Shown here piece by piece: positions 43,117 to 53,181 of a stretch of 64,000 nt of DNA. Position 1 is the stretch's first letter, and each line of letters starts with the position of its first letter. The position numbers and the translations under genes were made by a program. The DNA is from Lentzea atacamensis (GTDB lineage: Bacteria > Actinomycetota > Actinomycetes > Mycobacteriales > Pseudonocardiaceae). The stretch lies in the NCBI RefSeq assembly GCF_003269295.1, contig NZ_QLTT01000003.1, forward strand, positions 620,001 through 684,000, in the 5' to 3' direction. Below the pieces are notes generated by a model. That model worked only from the letters and a program-made list of their open reading frames with translations, did not search any database and was not told the origin of the DNA.

Positions 43117-43434
43117 TCAGCGACGAGCGGAGTCGTAGGCCTCCCGCGCCGCGAGCACCTGTGCGGCGTGTTCCGCCGCCCAGATGCCCAGTGTCTGCAG
43201 CGGCGGGTGCAGCGTGCGCCCCAGCTCGGTCAGCTCGTACTCGACCCGGGGTGGCATCTCGGCGTACTCGTGCCGCGCGACGAGTCCGTGGCGTTCCAGA
43301 TGCCGCAGCGTCTCGGTGAGCACCTTCGCGCTGATGCCCTCGACCGTGGCGCGCAGGTCGCGGAACCGCAGGCCGTCACTGCGGCCGAGCGCGATCATCA
43401 CCATCGTCGACCACTTGTTGTCCATGCGCGCCAA
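43117..43434 (-). CDS. HxlR-family regulator, N-terminus possibly lost
   Basis: A 105-aa winged-helix protein: DNKWSTMVMIALGRSDGLRF, then ISAKVLTETLRHLERHGLVAR and VEYELTELG. HxlR proteins normally begin with a Cys-Pro segment some 15 residues before the GDKW motif. Here only a TTG start (43434) is available three codons before MDNKW, and the frame stays open further upstream into a decayed metallopeptidase fragment on the other strand. It is either a short regulator with a weak start or a 5'-truncated relic. Confidence 0.6.
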   Translation of the reverse strand: MARMDNKWSTMVMIALGRSDGLRFRDLRATVEGISAKVLTETLRHLERHGLVARHEYAEMPPRVEYELTELGRTLHPPLQTLGIWAAEHAAQVLAAREAYDSARR

Positions 43435-43539
43435 CGAAGTGCGCGTCGACCGGATCGCCGCCGAAGCGGTCCACTCGGATTTTGCGACAAGAGGCCAAAT
43501 CCACTCACGGCTACCTCGAGCTGGCTGAACCGGGCACAG

Positions 43540-43885
43540 CTCAGGGGCAGGTGCGAACCCGCAAGCTCGGGCTGGGCGTACCGGACAGCCGGTGGATCAA
43601 CGTGGGCGTGGTCAGCGCGGAGGGACCGGGCGCCGGCGCGGTGGCGGCAACGGCTGGGTCATCCTGTCCGGCCATGACGCCGACGGTGCCGCGGGTATCA
43701 ACGGCCCGATGAACCGTTGGTACGGCGGGATGGTGCACGAGCTCGGGCACGCGTTCGGCCTCCCCGACTCGACGTACACCGACGGCACGCCAATGTCCGC
43801 GTCGTTCTACAACTATCCGAACACCCACTTCAACGAGCAGCAGAAGGCCGCTGTCCGCAACGGCCGGTACGGCGGCTTTCTGTCC
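43540..43885 (+). pseudogene. Frameshifted remnant of a secreted zinc metallopeptidase
   Basis: One frame gives RWINVGVVSAEGPGAG, and after about 43635 another frame gives GGNGWVILSGHDADGAAGIN, then RWYGGMVHELGHAFGLPDS. HELGH is the zinc-binding motif. The N-terminal part, signal peptide and the C-terminal domains are missing, and the 3' end runs into the end of a GNAT gene on the minus strand. Confidence 0.65.
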
Positions 43886-44420
43886 CGACCAGACGGTCCG
43901 GCGTGCCGAAGTCCTTGGCCAGCATGCCGAACAGGAGGTCGTCCGTCCACTCACCCTTGATCCAGGTGTGCTCGACCCGATGGCCCTCCCGGCGAAAACC
44001 CAGCCGTGCCAGCAGTTTCGCCGAACGCTCGTTGCGGGCGTCGCACTCGGCCGACACGCGGTGCAGCCCGCGGTCGAGGAACAGGTGCTGCAACATGCGC
44101 TGCAGGGCTTCGGTGGCGTAGCCGCGGCCCTGATGCGCCGGGGCGATCGTGTAGCCGATGTCGGCCTGCATGAGGTTCTCGTGCGTGTTGACGCCGATGT
44201 CACCGATCAGGGTTCCGTCGAGGTCGACCGCGTACTGGAACCAGCCCGGCTCGGCGGGATCGGTCAACTCCGCGATCAGCCGCGCCGCCGTCTCGACCGG
44301 GAACGGCGTGCTCCAGCCCTGGTAGCGCGCCACGTCCGGATCCGACCGGTAGCCCGCCAACGTCTGCGCGTCCTCGGCGGCGAACGGCCGGATCGAGAGA
44401 CGGGCGCTGGTGAGAATCAC
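43830..44420 (-). CDS. GNAT acetyltransferase (RimJ/RimL-like)
   Basis: A 196-aa acetyltransferase of the protein/aminoglycoside N-acetyl type: LTSARLSIRPFAAEDAQTLAGY at the start, acetyl-CoA loop IAPAHQGRGYATEALQRM, and ECDARNERSAKLLARLGFRREG. GTG 44420 is the start. The last 18 residues are read from sequence belonging to the metallopeptidase relic on the other strand, so the original stop was probably lost and the C-terminus extended. It lies 67 bp downstream of the subtilase stop on the same strand. Confidence 0.82.
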   Translation of the reverse strand: MILTSARLSIRPFAAEDAQTLAGYRSDPDVARYQGWSTPFPVETAARLIAELTDPAEPGWFQYAVDLDGTLIGDIGVNTHENLMQADIGYTIAPAHQGRGYATEALQRMLQHLFLDRGLHRVSAECDARNERSAKLLARLGFRREGHRVEHTWIKGEWTDDLLFGMLAKDFGTPDRLVGTESRRTGRCGQRPSAAR

Positions 44421-44487
44421 GCCGACAGGCTACCGAGGATCGCCCGGCCGGTCGCTGACCAGCCGGGCGATCAACCGCGTTGCCGAG

Positions 44488-46410
<1,923 letters not shown>

Positions 46411-46652
46411 AAACGCCCCTCTCATCCGAGACAAGCCTTGTGCAGGCGCACGGTGCGCCCGTCAGGAAGTCGTCGCAGAAGGCGTTTCATAACTGGAAAA
46501 AGTGGGTATCGGCCCAAATGACTCCGTCGGGACCACCCGGCTACGCGAGGTGCTCGCCACGTCCCGGCGCAGACAGCAGCGACGGATCTGGTCCTTTCGC
46601 GGCACGGCGTGCATTGCGATGATGTCCTCAATAACTTCAGTGTTGACCAAAA

Positions 46653-47636
46653 TCAATCGTTGCGGAAACGGTCGAGCAATACCGCCTTGATCGCCGGCCG
46701 GGACCCGAACACGAGCAGGAACCCGGCCTCGCGCAGAAGCCGCTGTCCGTGCTCCTGGGCCAGCACCGCCCGGCTTCCGTCGTGCACGACGAGCGCGGCC
46801 GCCATCCGCAACGCCAGCTCCGCCGCGGCCGCTCGCGCGAGGGGAACGGCGTCATGAGCGGCGCTGTGCAGGTGCTCCCGGACGGCGTCGAGCTCGGTGT
46901 GGCCGAAGCCGGCCAGCCGGATCGCCCGGTTTGCCACTCCAAGTGCGAGCGAGCCGGTGAACCGCACCGACTCCGGGTCGCCCGCCAGGTGCTCTGCTCG
47001 GGGCATCGTGGACGTGACACGGTCATGCGGTACGAACAGCCGCTCGGCTTTCATCGTCACCGTCCGGCTGGCCTGCACCGCGACCATCTCCACCGGCGTC
47101 GTGGTGACGCCCGCGCTCTCGACGGCGTCGACCAGTGCCCACACGAGGACGTCGTTGTCGTCGCGAGCCGCGATGTGCAGCAGGTCGACCATGCCCCACC
47201 CGGTCACCCACGGCGCCGTGCCGTCGAAGATCCAGCCACCGTCGACCGGCGTGGCACGCAGCAGCGGCGGTCCCGGCCGGACTGCGGCACCGGCGGCGAG
47301 TCCGGCGCGAACCCGGCCCGCGGTGAGATCGGCCAGGTACTTCGACCGGAGAGCCTCGTTGCCGGACTTCGCAACCGCCATCACCGCACCGTGGTGCTGC
47401 ACCCACACGAACGCCGTGGTGAGACATCCTCCGGCGAGGATCTCCACGATCCGTTGCACCGCGGCGTGGTCCGGTACGTCCAAAGTGGTCTCAGGAGACA
47501 CCAGGCCGTAGAAACCCCGCTCTGCCAGCAGGTCGAGGTGGCCACGTGGAACCCGGTCGGCGGTGTCGACGGAGGGTGCGGCGGGGAACAGGACCTCGTC
47601 GGCGATCCGCCGGGCGGCGGCCAGTGCCTCACTCAC
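46653..47636 (-). CDS. Acyl-CoA dehydrogenase family protein
   Basis: A 327-aa flavoprotein of the acyl-CoA dehydrogenase fold, shorter than the usual 380 aa. The N-terminal helical domain includes ERGFYGLVSPE, and the middle beta domain has ATPVDGGWIFDGTAPWVTGWG. The C-terminal helical bundle (DAVREHLHSAAHDAVPLARA) is abbreviated. The catalytic Glu is not obvious by eye, so it could be a dibenzothiophene-monooxygenase-like or desaturase-like variant. GTG 47636 overlaps the stop of an MmcQ-type gene (8-bp overlap). The substrate is unknown. Confidence 0.75.
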   Translation of the reverse strand: MSEALAAARRIADEVLFPAAPSVDTADRVPRGHLDLLAERGFYGLVSPETTLDVPDHAAVQRIVEILAGGCLTTAFVWVQHHGAVMAVAKSGNEALRSKYLADLTAGRVRAGLAAGAAVRPGPPLLRATPVDGGWIFDGTAPWVTGWGMVDLLHIAARDDNDVLVWALVDAVESAGVTTTPVEMVAVQASRTVTMKAERLFVPHDRVTSTMPRAEHLAGDPESVRFTGSLALGVANRAIRLAGFGHTELDAVREHLHSAAHDAVPLARAAAAELALRMAAALVVHDGSRAVLAQEHGQRLLREAGFLLVFGSRPAIKAVLLDRFRND

Positions 47637-47997
47637 GGTCGAGCGCCTTGCGGGCGCGGGCGGGCGCCTTGAGCCGCCACGCCTGCTCGACCAGCTCGGC
47701 CAGCTGGCCGGTGTCGACCTTCGCCAGGTCGACCAGGATCGCCCCGTACCCGTCGTAGTGCGCTGTGGTGTAGAAGGCGGGGTCGCCGGACGCGAGCAGC
47801 GCCGCCTTCTCGTCCAGGTCGCAGATGAGCACGAGCCCGCCCTCGGCCTCCTCCCGCAGCCGCGCGAACCCCTTGCCCGCCACCTTCAGCGAAGGCGTCC
47901 GGAACCACGTCGACTGCTCGACTTCCGGCAGCCGCGACGCCATCGTCACCACGTCATCCCACGTAGCCATGGACGTCATCGTGGCAGTGGTCCGCAT
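47629..47997 (-). CDS. MmcQ/YjbR-family protein
   Basis: A 122-aa small cytosolic protein of the MmcQ/YjbR (CyaY-like fold) family. Features are MATWDDVVTMASRLPEVEQS, then FRTPSLKVAGKGFARLR and a C-terminal QAWRLKAPARARKAL. ATG 47997 has AAGGCGGG upstream; the internal ATGs at 47979 and 47970 are alternatives and would give the commoner N-terminus. The family is thought to bind DNA, but the role is poorly known. The long minus-strand frame continuing to 49584 is a shadow of the phosphatase gene. It overlaps the acyl-CoA dehydrogenase start. Confidence 0.8.
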   Translation of the reverse strand: MRTTATMTSMATWDDVVTMASRLPEVEQSTWFRTPSLKVAGKGFARLREEAEGGLVLICDLDEKAALLASGDPAFYTTAHYDGYGAILVDLAKVDTGQLAELVEQAWRLKAPARARKALDRE

Positions 47998-48141
47998 CAC
48001 CCGCCTTGGACGAATGGAAACTCGGATGTGCCAGGTCCGGTACCCGTCGACGAGCACCGGGCCCTGCCGAGCCCGGGGCATGGGAAACTGGTGATCGCAC
48101 GACGTGGCGTCGTGGCTGTGCCCGGCGGAGACGGTGGTGAA

Positions 48142-49389
48142 ATGGCTGAGGCCAGGAGTTCGTCGATCCGGGAGCGGGTGCTCGACGCTGTCACGGACGG
48201 GACGCTCAAGGAGCTCGATCTCGACAAACTCCTGACGTTCCTGCTCGAGCGCTCCCGTGAGCTGTTCATGGTCGACACCGTCACCGTCCTGCTGCTGGAT
48301 CGCAGCGGCACGCAGCTGGTGGCGAAGGCCACCTCGGGCCTCGAGGAGGAGGTCTTCCAGGGAGTCCGCGTGCCGGTCGGCAAGGGCTTCGCGGGCCGCG
48401 TGGCCCAGTCCCGGGCACCACTGCAGATCGAGCACGTCGACGAGTCCACAGTGGTCAACCCGCTGCTGTGGGAGCACGGTCTGCAGGTGCTGCTCGGCGT
48501 GCCGATGATCGCCGAGGGTGAGCTGACAGGGGTGGTCCACGTCGGCAGCACCACGTCCCGCCGGTTCACCGGCGAGGAGATCGAGGCGCTGCAGCTCGTG
48601 GCCGATCGTCTCGCCATCGCGGTAACCATGGACCGGACGCGGTCCGAACGCGCCGCGGCCACGATGCTGCAGGAGAGCCTGCTCCCCGCACGCCTGCCGA
48701 GCAGAGAGGGCTGGGAGCTGGCGGCCCGTTACGTCGCGGGCGCGGAAAGCGGTGTCGGTGGCGACTGGTACGACGTGTTCGAGCTGCCCGGTGAGCGCAT
48801 GGGCGTGGTGATCGGCGACGTCGTCGGCAACGGACTGCGTGCCGCGGTCGTCATGGGACGGTTGAGGAGCGCGTTGCGCGCCTATGCGCTGGACTATCCC
48901 GATCCGGCCGAGGTCCTGGGCAAGCTCGACCGGAAGGCCAGCCACTTCGAGCACGAGACCATGGCCACCGTCGCCTACGCGGTCATCGACACGGGGGCCC
49001 ACCGGATGAGTCTCGCCGTGGCCGGGCACCTGCCTCCGGTCGTGGCGCTGCCGGGAGGTGAAGCCCGGTTCGCCGACGTCCGCGTCGATCCGCCCATCGG
49101 TTTCGATCTCAGCAGCACCGGCCGCCGAAGCACGACCGTCGAACTGCCGCCGGGTGCGCTGGTCGTCCTCTACACCGACGGGCTCGTGGAACGCCGGGGG
49201 CAGGACCTCGACGCCGGTCTCGAGCGGCTGCGTGGCGTCGTCACCCCGACGGGCGCGGAGGCGGTCTGCATCCAGGTCATGGCCGCGATGGTCGGCGACC
49301 GGCCGGCGACTGATGACATCGCGTTGGTGGCGATCTGCCACAACGAGAATGCTGAGCAACGCGTTGCGGAGCCACATGACCAGGCGTGA
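48142..49389 (+). CDS. GAF-domain PP2C/SpoIIE-type phosphatase
   Basis: A 415-aa regulator. A GAF domain (about 28-165) contains DTVTVLLLDRSGTQLVAKATSG and GVRVPVGKGFAGRVAQS. A SpoIIE/PP2C phosphatase domain (about 195-400) has metal-binding AGAESGVGGDWYDVFELPG, GDVVGNGLRAA and TDGLVERR. Such proteins dephosphorylate anti-sigma-factor antagonists in partner-switching pathways that answer stress. No cognate antagonist or anti-sigma kinase gene lies nearby. ATG 48142 has only a weak GGTGGTG site. It converges with the next gene, the stops being 2 bp apart. Confidence 0.88.
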   Translation: MAEARSSSIRERVLDAVTDGTLKELDLDKLLTFLLERSRELFMVDTVTVLLLDRSGTQLVAKATSGLEEEVFQGVRVPVGKGFAGRVAQSRAPLQIEHVDESTVVNPLLWEHGLQVLLGVPMIAEGELTGVVHVGSTTSRRFTGEEIEALQLVADRLAIAVTMDRTRSERAAATMLQESLLPARLPSREGWELAARYVAGAESGVGGDWYDVFELPGERMGVVIGDVVGNGLRAAVVMGRLRSALRAYALDYPDPAEVLGKLDRKASHFEHETMATVAYAVIDTGAHRMSLAVAGHLPPVVALPGGEARFADVRVDPPIGFDLSSTGRRSTTVELPPGALVVLYTDGLVERRGQDLDAGLERLRGVVTPTGAEAVCIQVMAAMVGDRPATDDIALVAICHNENAEQRVAEPHDQA

Positions 49390-49391
49390 CT

Positions 49392-49889
49392 TCACAAATG
49401 GGCGGCGGTGCTGCCACCAAGCGGAAGCGCGGGCAGGCCGAGCTTGCGGTGATCCCACGACCGGGTCCTGGTGACGTCGACCCGCACAGCGACACGTTTG
49501 GCGAGCATGAGCTCCACCATCGGCCGGGCTTCCTCGGTGTAGGGCCCGGTGTAGCGCTCCCACACGCTCACGCCGACCGCCCACAGCGCGTCGGGGTCGT
49601 CGACGATCGTGGCGTGTCCTTCCAGTGCGACGCCGCGCAACGTGTCGTAGGTGTGACCGGTCTCGATCATCACGGTGACTCTGTCGTCACGGCGCAGGTT
49701 CACGGCCTTCTGCGACTTGGCCTTGGTCTCGAACCACAGCACGCCGTCGATCACCGCGTACCACATCGCGACGAGATGGGGCTGTCCGGAAGGGGCGATC
49801 GTGGCGAGGGTGGCGACCCGCTGTTCGGTGAGGAACTGGGCGATCTCGTCGGTGGACATCACGATCTGCCCGCGCTGGTTCACTCCCAT
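49392..49889 (-). CDS. PPOX-class (pyridoxamine-phosphate-oxidase-fold) F420/FMN-dependent protein
   Basis: A 165-aa split-barrel oxidoreductase: QFLTEQRVATLATIAPSGQP, then HLVAMWYAVIDGVLWFET and KAVNLRRDDRVTVMIE. This is the pattern of actinobacterial PPOX proteins that bind F420 or FMN. ATG 49889 follows GAGGGG; an internal ATG at residue 11 (MSTDEIAQFL) is the alternative. It is divergent from a TetR gene, with an operator-bearing gap of only 48 bp, and is probably repressed by it. The natural substrate is unknown. Confidence 0.85.
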   Translation of the reverse strand: MGVNQRGQIVMSTDEIAQFLTEQRVATLATIAPSGQPHLVAMWYAVIDGVLWFETKAKSQKAVNLRRDDRVTVMIETGHTYDTLRGVALEGHATIVDDPDALWAVGVSVWERYTGPYTEEARPMVELMLAKRVAVRVDVTRTRSWDHRKLGLPALPLGGSTAAHL

Positions 49890-49902
49890 GTGAGCCCCTC
49901 TT

Positions 49903-49946
49903 TTGCCACAATATGAGACTTAGTCCAGAATGAGACTATGTCTCAT
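49903..49946 (+). promoter_or_regulatory. Promoter and operator overlapping the TetR start codon
   Basis: TTGCCA (49903-49908) and CAGAAT (49926-49931), 17 bp apart, place transcription start at about 49938, the A of the tetR ATG, so the mRNA would be leaderless. The perfect palindrome ATGAGACTATGTCTCAT (49930-49946) is centred on that ATG. A second ATGAGACT is at 49913-49920. Strong autorepression, together with control of the divergent PPOX gene, is expected. Confidence 0.6.
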
Positions 49947-50534
49947 AGTGAAGCGGACGGTCTCGCTGTTCGCAAGAGACGGGCGACCTACGCGCGCATC
50001 GCCGCTTCGGCGGCGCGGCTCGCCGGCGAGCAAGGGGTCGGCAACACCACGGTCGACCAGATCGCGCAGGACGCCGAAGTCGCGCGGGCGACGTTCTTCC
50101 GCTACTTCGACTCGAAGGAAAGCGCTGTCGCGGAAGGGGTTGCCGGTCCCTGGCTCACCCTGGTGACCGAGGCGATCGCCCGTCAGCCCGGTCACCTGCC
50201 CGCGAAGGAGGCGCTGGTGGCCGCCTTCACCGAGCTCGCGGACCAGTTCCCCGCGCACGCGGGTCAGATCCGGGAACTGGCCGGGCTCACGCGCGGGTCA
50301 CCCGCACTCGCCGCCTGGACCGCGCGGGCGTACCAGCGCTACGAGCACGCCATCGCCGAACTGCTCGTACCGCGCATTCCCGATGCCACCGAACGCGATC
50401 CGCGACCACATCTGCTCGCGGCGCTGGCGATGGCCTCGGTCCGCGTCTCCCTGGACGAGTGGGTTCGTCACGAGGGTGACCTTCCCGCCCTGATCCACCG
50501 CGCCCTCGGCTCGATCTCGATCGAGCCGGTGTGA
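49938..50534 (+). CDS. TetR-family regulator
   Basis: A 198-aa TetR protein with helix-turn-helix TTVDQIAQDAEVARATFFRY and FDSKESAVAEG. It starts at ATG 49938 with no Shine-Dalgarno sequence, which agrees with the predicted leaderless transcript. Its start codon is the centre of a perfect palindrome, the likely autoregulatory operator. It is divergent from the PPOX-class oxidoreductase gene, its probable target. Confidence 0.85.
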   Translation: MSHSEADGLAVRKRRATYARIAASAARLAGEQGVGNTTVDQIAQDAEVARATFFRYFDSKESAVAEGVAGPWLTLVTEAIARQPGHLPAKEALVAAFTELADQFPAHAGQIRELAGLTRGSPALAAWTARAYQRYEHAIAELLVPRIPDATERDPRPHLLAALAMASVRVSLDEWVRHEGDLPALIHRALGSISIEPV

Positions 50535-50537
50535 CGC

Positions 50538-50780
50538 TCAGGCGTCGAAACGTGCCCGGATGGCGGCGACCTTCTCCTCGGTGAACACGCCGGTGTCGAG
50601 GAGGGGCAGAACGGACAGCGTTCGACGAAGTGCACCTGGAAGCCGGGCCGCGCGGCCCGGGCGAACTGGCCGACCTCGGGGGCCAGGACCACGTCCCGGG
50701 ACGCAACGTCGCGTCGGTGGCGCACATGTGCATCAACGGCACCCGCGTGCCGAGGCAGGGTAGTACCCGACGGCGGTGCA
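50538..50780 (-). pseudogene. Decayed coding remnant, family not recognised
   Basis: In one minus-strand frame the end LPLLDTGVFTEEKVAAIRAR, followed by FDA and a stop, reads like a genuine protein C-terminus. The preceding segment (RDVVLAPEVGQFARAARPGF, then QVHFVER) is in a different frame, with a break near 50610. Codon usage is coding-like on both sides of the break. I cannot assign the family. The rest of the gap to 50872 shows nothing. Confidence 0.4.
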
Positions 50781-50872
50781 CACGCCGCCGGGAGCCGGGG
50801 CGCGGAGGTCACGGCGCAGTCCGGACGCGCTGGAGGTCGCCTCCACCGCGACGTCCCGGACCTGCTCAGCGG

Positions 50873-52147
50873 CTACTTCGCGGGGCCGAAGGCGTGGTCG
50901 AGGACGTCGCGGGCAACCCCGGCGCCGAGCCGATGCCCGTCCTCGGAAGCGAAGCGGTAGTGCACCCCGGCCCAGACCCTGGCCTGCTTCAGCTCGGCCA
51001 TGGCCTTGGAAAGGCTGCGGTAGTGACGAGTGGTGCCGGAGTCGGCGCTGTGCGCGCTGAAGTACAGGTCGTCGCGTCCGAAGAACGTGCGCAGGGCGGT
51101 CGTGGTGGCGGCGGTGAAGCAGGCGTGCCCTGACGGGTACTCCGGCGACGGCGCGGTGGTCCGCAGCGGGGTCCAGGCCGGATCGCCGTCGGTGGCGGGA
51201 TTGCCGTCGGTGTCGGCGAGCGGGACCGCCGTCACCGGACGCCAGAAGCTCCAGCGCTTCTTCTCCTGGTAGCAGGCGATGAGCGCGTCGGCGGTGGCGG
51301 TGTCCACCATCGCGAACAGGCGGGCGGTCTGCAGGGCGCCGAGCCGGTGGGTCGTGGCGAGCTGACGTTTGATCGACCACTCCACCAGCCGTGGGTCGTC
51401 CCACCAGATCGCCGCTTCGGTCTGTTCGGGCGTGCGCGTCGTGCTGGTGGCCGAGCCGAGAGCCTTGACCTCGTTCAGGTCGCGCGCGTAGGCGGCGCTG
51501 GTCAGGGCCGGCGGTCCAGGGGTGCGGTGGGGCCTGGGGTCGGTGACGAACGGCTTCAGCGTGGCGAACCAGGCGCCGACCTGGAGGAACTCCGGCGGCG
51601 TCGGCCGCCACTGGCCAGGCGCGGTGCCCACTGGCCAGGTGGCGTTGGAGAACGCGCCGTCGTTGCGACGGGCGTTGATCATGGCCGTGGACGTCGCCTC
51701 GCCGACAGCGATGCCGCCGCGCTCGGAAGGACCGTCGGGGATCGCGGCGAGCGACTCCTCGTACTTCGTGCGCAGGAAGTCGGCCTGGGCGGGGAAGAGC
51801 CAGACGAGCGTGCGGTAGGCCGCGGTGGCGACGGCTGCCGGGACCGAGTCGCCCGGCCGGCTGCGGGGCGCGACCAGGTACGGCTCGTACGGGGCGCCGG
51901 CGATCGCGTTGACCGCGTCGTACACCGCGGCCTGCGTCATCGCGAAACTGCGGGTGGTGGCGGTCGGCGACTGCCGGGCGACCTCGAAGGCGGCGGTCTG
52001 GGCATGGAGGTTCCAGGTGATGACGGCGTTCGGCCGGGGTGCCGCTTGTGCCGCGGCGGCCGTGAACACCATCGGCACGGTCAGAGAAAACACGGTCAGC
52101 AGAACTGCTCCGCGCAATTTTCCAGGCTCTCGAATACGACGTGCCAT
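50873..52147 (-). CDS. Secreted vanadium-haloperoxidase-like (PAP2 fold) protein
   Basis: A 424-aa exported protein with a signal of about 34 residues (AAAQAAPRP). The C-terminal half carries the three phosphate/vanadate-binding motifs of the vanadium chloroperoxidase/PAP2 family: KKRWSFWRP, YPSGHACFTAA, and RVWAGVHYRFASEDGHRLG with the His that would bind vanadate. An N-terminal helical domain (QAAVYDAVNAIAG) is typical of this secreted clade. It may be a haloperoxidase or an acid phosphatase. ATG 52147 follows GGGGGGA. It stands alone between a remnant and a damaged globin gene. Confidence 0.85.
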   Translation of the reverse strand: MARRIREPGKLRGAVLLTVFSLTVPMVFTAAAAQAAPRPNAVITWNLHAQTAAFEVARQSPTATTRSFAMTQAAVYDAVNAIAGAPYEPYLVAPRSRPGDSVPAAVATAAYRTLVWLFPAQADFLRTKYEESLAAIPDGPSERGGIAVGEATSTAMINARRNDGAFSNATWPVGTAPGQWRPTPPEFLQVGAWFATLKPFVTDPRPHRTPGPPALTSAAYARDLNEVKALGSATSTTRTPEQTEAAIWWDDPRLVEWSIKRQLATTHRLGALQTARLFAMVDTATADALIACYQEKKRWSFWRPVTAVPLADTDGNPATDGDPAWTPLRTTAPSPEYPSGHACFTAATTTALRTFFGRDDLYFSAHSADSGTTRHYRSLSKAMAELKQARVWAGVHYRFASEDGHRLGAGVARDVLDHAFGPAK

Positions 52148-52268
52148 GGAATCCCCCCCAGAGGTGACAGTACCCGCCGAAGTCCCAGTATCCAGCGGCG
52201 ATGAGGCACGGGCAACGAGCCTTGCTGAGCAAGCATTTACTCCGAACGCCGTTTCCCTGAATTCCACC

Positions 52269-52743
52269 TCATTCCTTCAGGTACGGCGGCGCCTCACCCC
52301 AGCCCCATTTCGGCACGGGTGCCCCGTGAAAGGGCTTGGCGTCCGGTGCGGAGTTCTCCACCGCCAGTCGCGTGCCCCACTCCAGATAGGAGACGAACGC
52401 GGCACGGAACTCGGGATCGTCCGGCAGCGCCACCTCGTCCGCCGCATCCATGATCAGGTTCAACCACCGCCGGCGTTGCTCCTCGGGTGATGGCCCGGCC
52501 GAGGTGCTTGGCCAGCATGAACTCGTAGCCGCCCCGCTCGGCGGTGTAGGCGGCGGGTCCGCCGAACACCTCACCCAGCCACAGCGCCACGTAGCGGGCA
52601 TGACCGGGATCCATGCCGGCGAACACCGGCGCGAGCACCGCGTCGTCCGCGACGCGCCGGTAGAACGCCTCGGTCAGCCGCAACAACGCCTCGGCACCAC
52701 CGGCCCAGGTGCAAAGAGAAGGTGTTGACTGGTCCTTGATCAT
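52269..52743 (-). pseudogene. Group II truncated haemoglobin, single frameshift
   Basis: ATG 52743 opens a frame reading GGAEALLRLTEAFYRRVADD, then FMLAKHLGRAIT, where a globin is clear. From about 52488 the correct continuation SPEEQRRRWLNLIMDAADEV, then EFRAAFVSYLEWGTRLA is in another frame and ends at 52269 with GWGEAPPYLKE. Removing one base restores a 157-aa trHbO-like protein, with the distal-site Tyr/Trp expected. It is either a fresh pseudogene or a sequencing error. It is divergent from an HxlR regulator, a common pairing in nitrosative or oxygen stress loci. Confidence 0.75.
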
Positions 52744-52807
52744 GATCCCCACTCCAGCATCACGCGGAACGCCCCAGCAAGTACGCACTTTTTGGTGAGG
52801 AGCGCCC

Positions 52808-53125
52808 ATGTACCACTGTCCTGTCGAGCTTGCCCTCGACGTCATCGGCGGCAAATGGCGGACGGTCATCCTCGCCCACCTCAAGGAACGCCCGCACCAC
52901 TACGGCGAGCTGCGCCGCAAGGTGCCCGGCATCAGCGAGAAGATGTTCGTGCAGCGGCTGCGCGAGCTGCAGGACGCGGGCCTGGTGGCGCGGGCCGAGG
53001 TGCCTCCGCACGTCGAGTACTCGCTCACCGAGGAGGGCCGGAGCCTGGGGCCGGCTCTTCAGGCCCTCTACGACTGGGGTGTGCTGCGCGCCGCCCGCAC
53101 CGGTGTGGCGATCGCGCAGGCGTGA
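52808..53125 (+). CDS. HxlR-family transcriptional regulator
   Basis: A 105-aa winged-helix regulator with the complete family N-terminus YHCPVELALDVIGGKWRTVI, then ISEKMFVQRLRELQDAGLVA and VEYSLTEEGRSL. The conserved Cys4 can serve as redox or electrophile sensor. It is divergent from the truncated haemoglobin gene, with 64 bp between start codons, which suggests it controls that gene. ATG 52808 follows a GGTGAGGAG stretch. Confidence 0.87.
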   Translation: MYHCPVELALDVIGGKWRTVILAHLKERPHHYGELRRKVPGISEKMFVQRLRELQDAGLVARAEVPPHVEYSLTEEGRSLGPALQALYDWGVLRAARTGVAIAQA

Positions 53126-53181
53126 ACCGCCGTCAGCGGTTCGTAACAACTGATCACCGGCTGGTGCGGCAGGATCGGCGC

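Noticed and set aside
47997..49584. A very long minus-strand open frame (over 500 codons) opposite the SpoIIE-type phosphatase
   Set aside because: It is the high-GC shadow of the plus-strand gene, with Arg/His/Gly-rich, fold-less translation. Only its 3' end (MmcQ/YjbR) is real.
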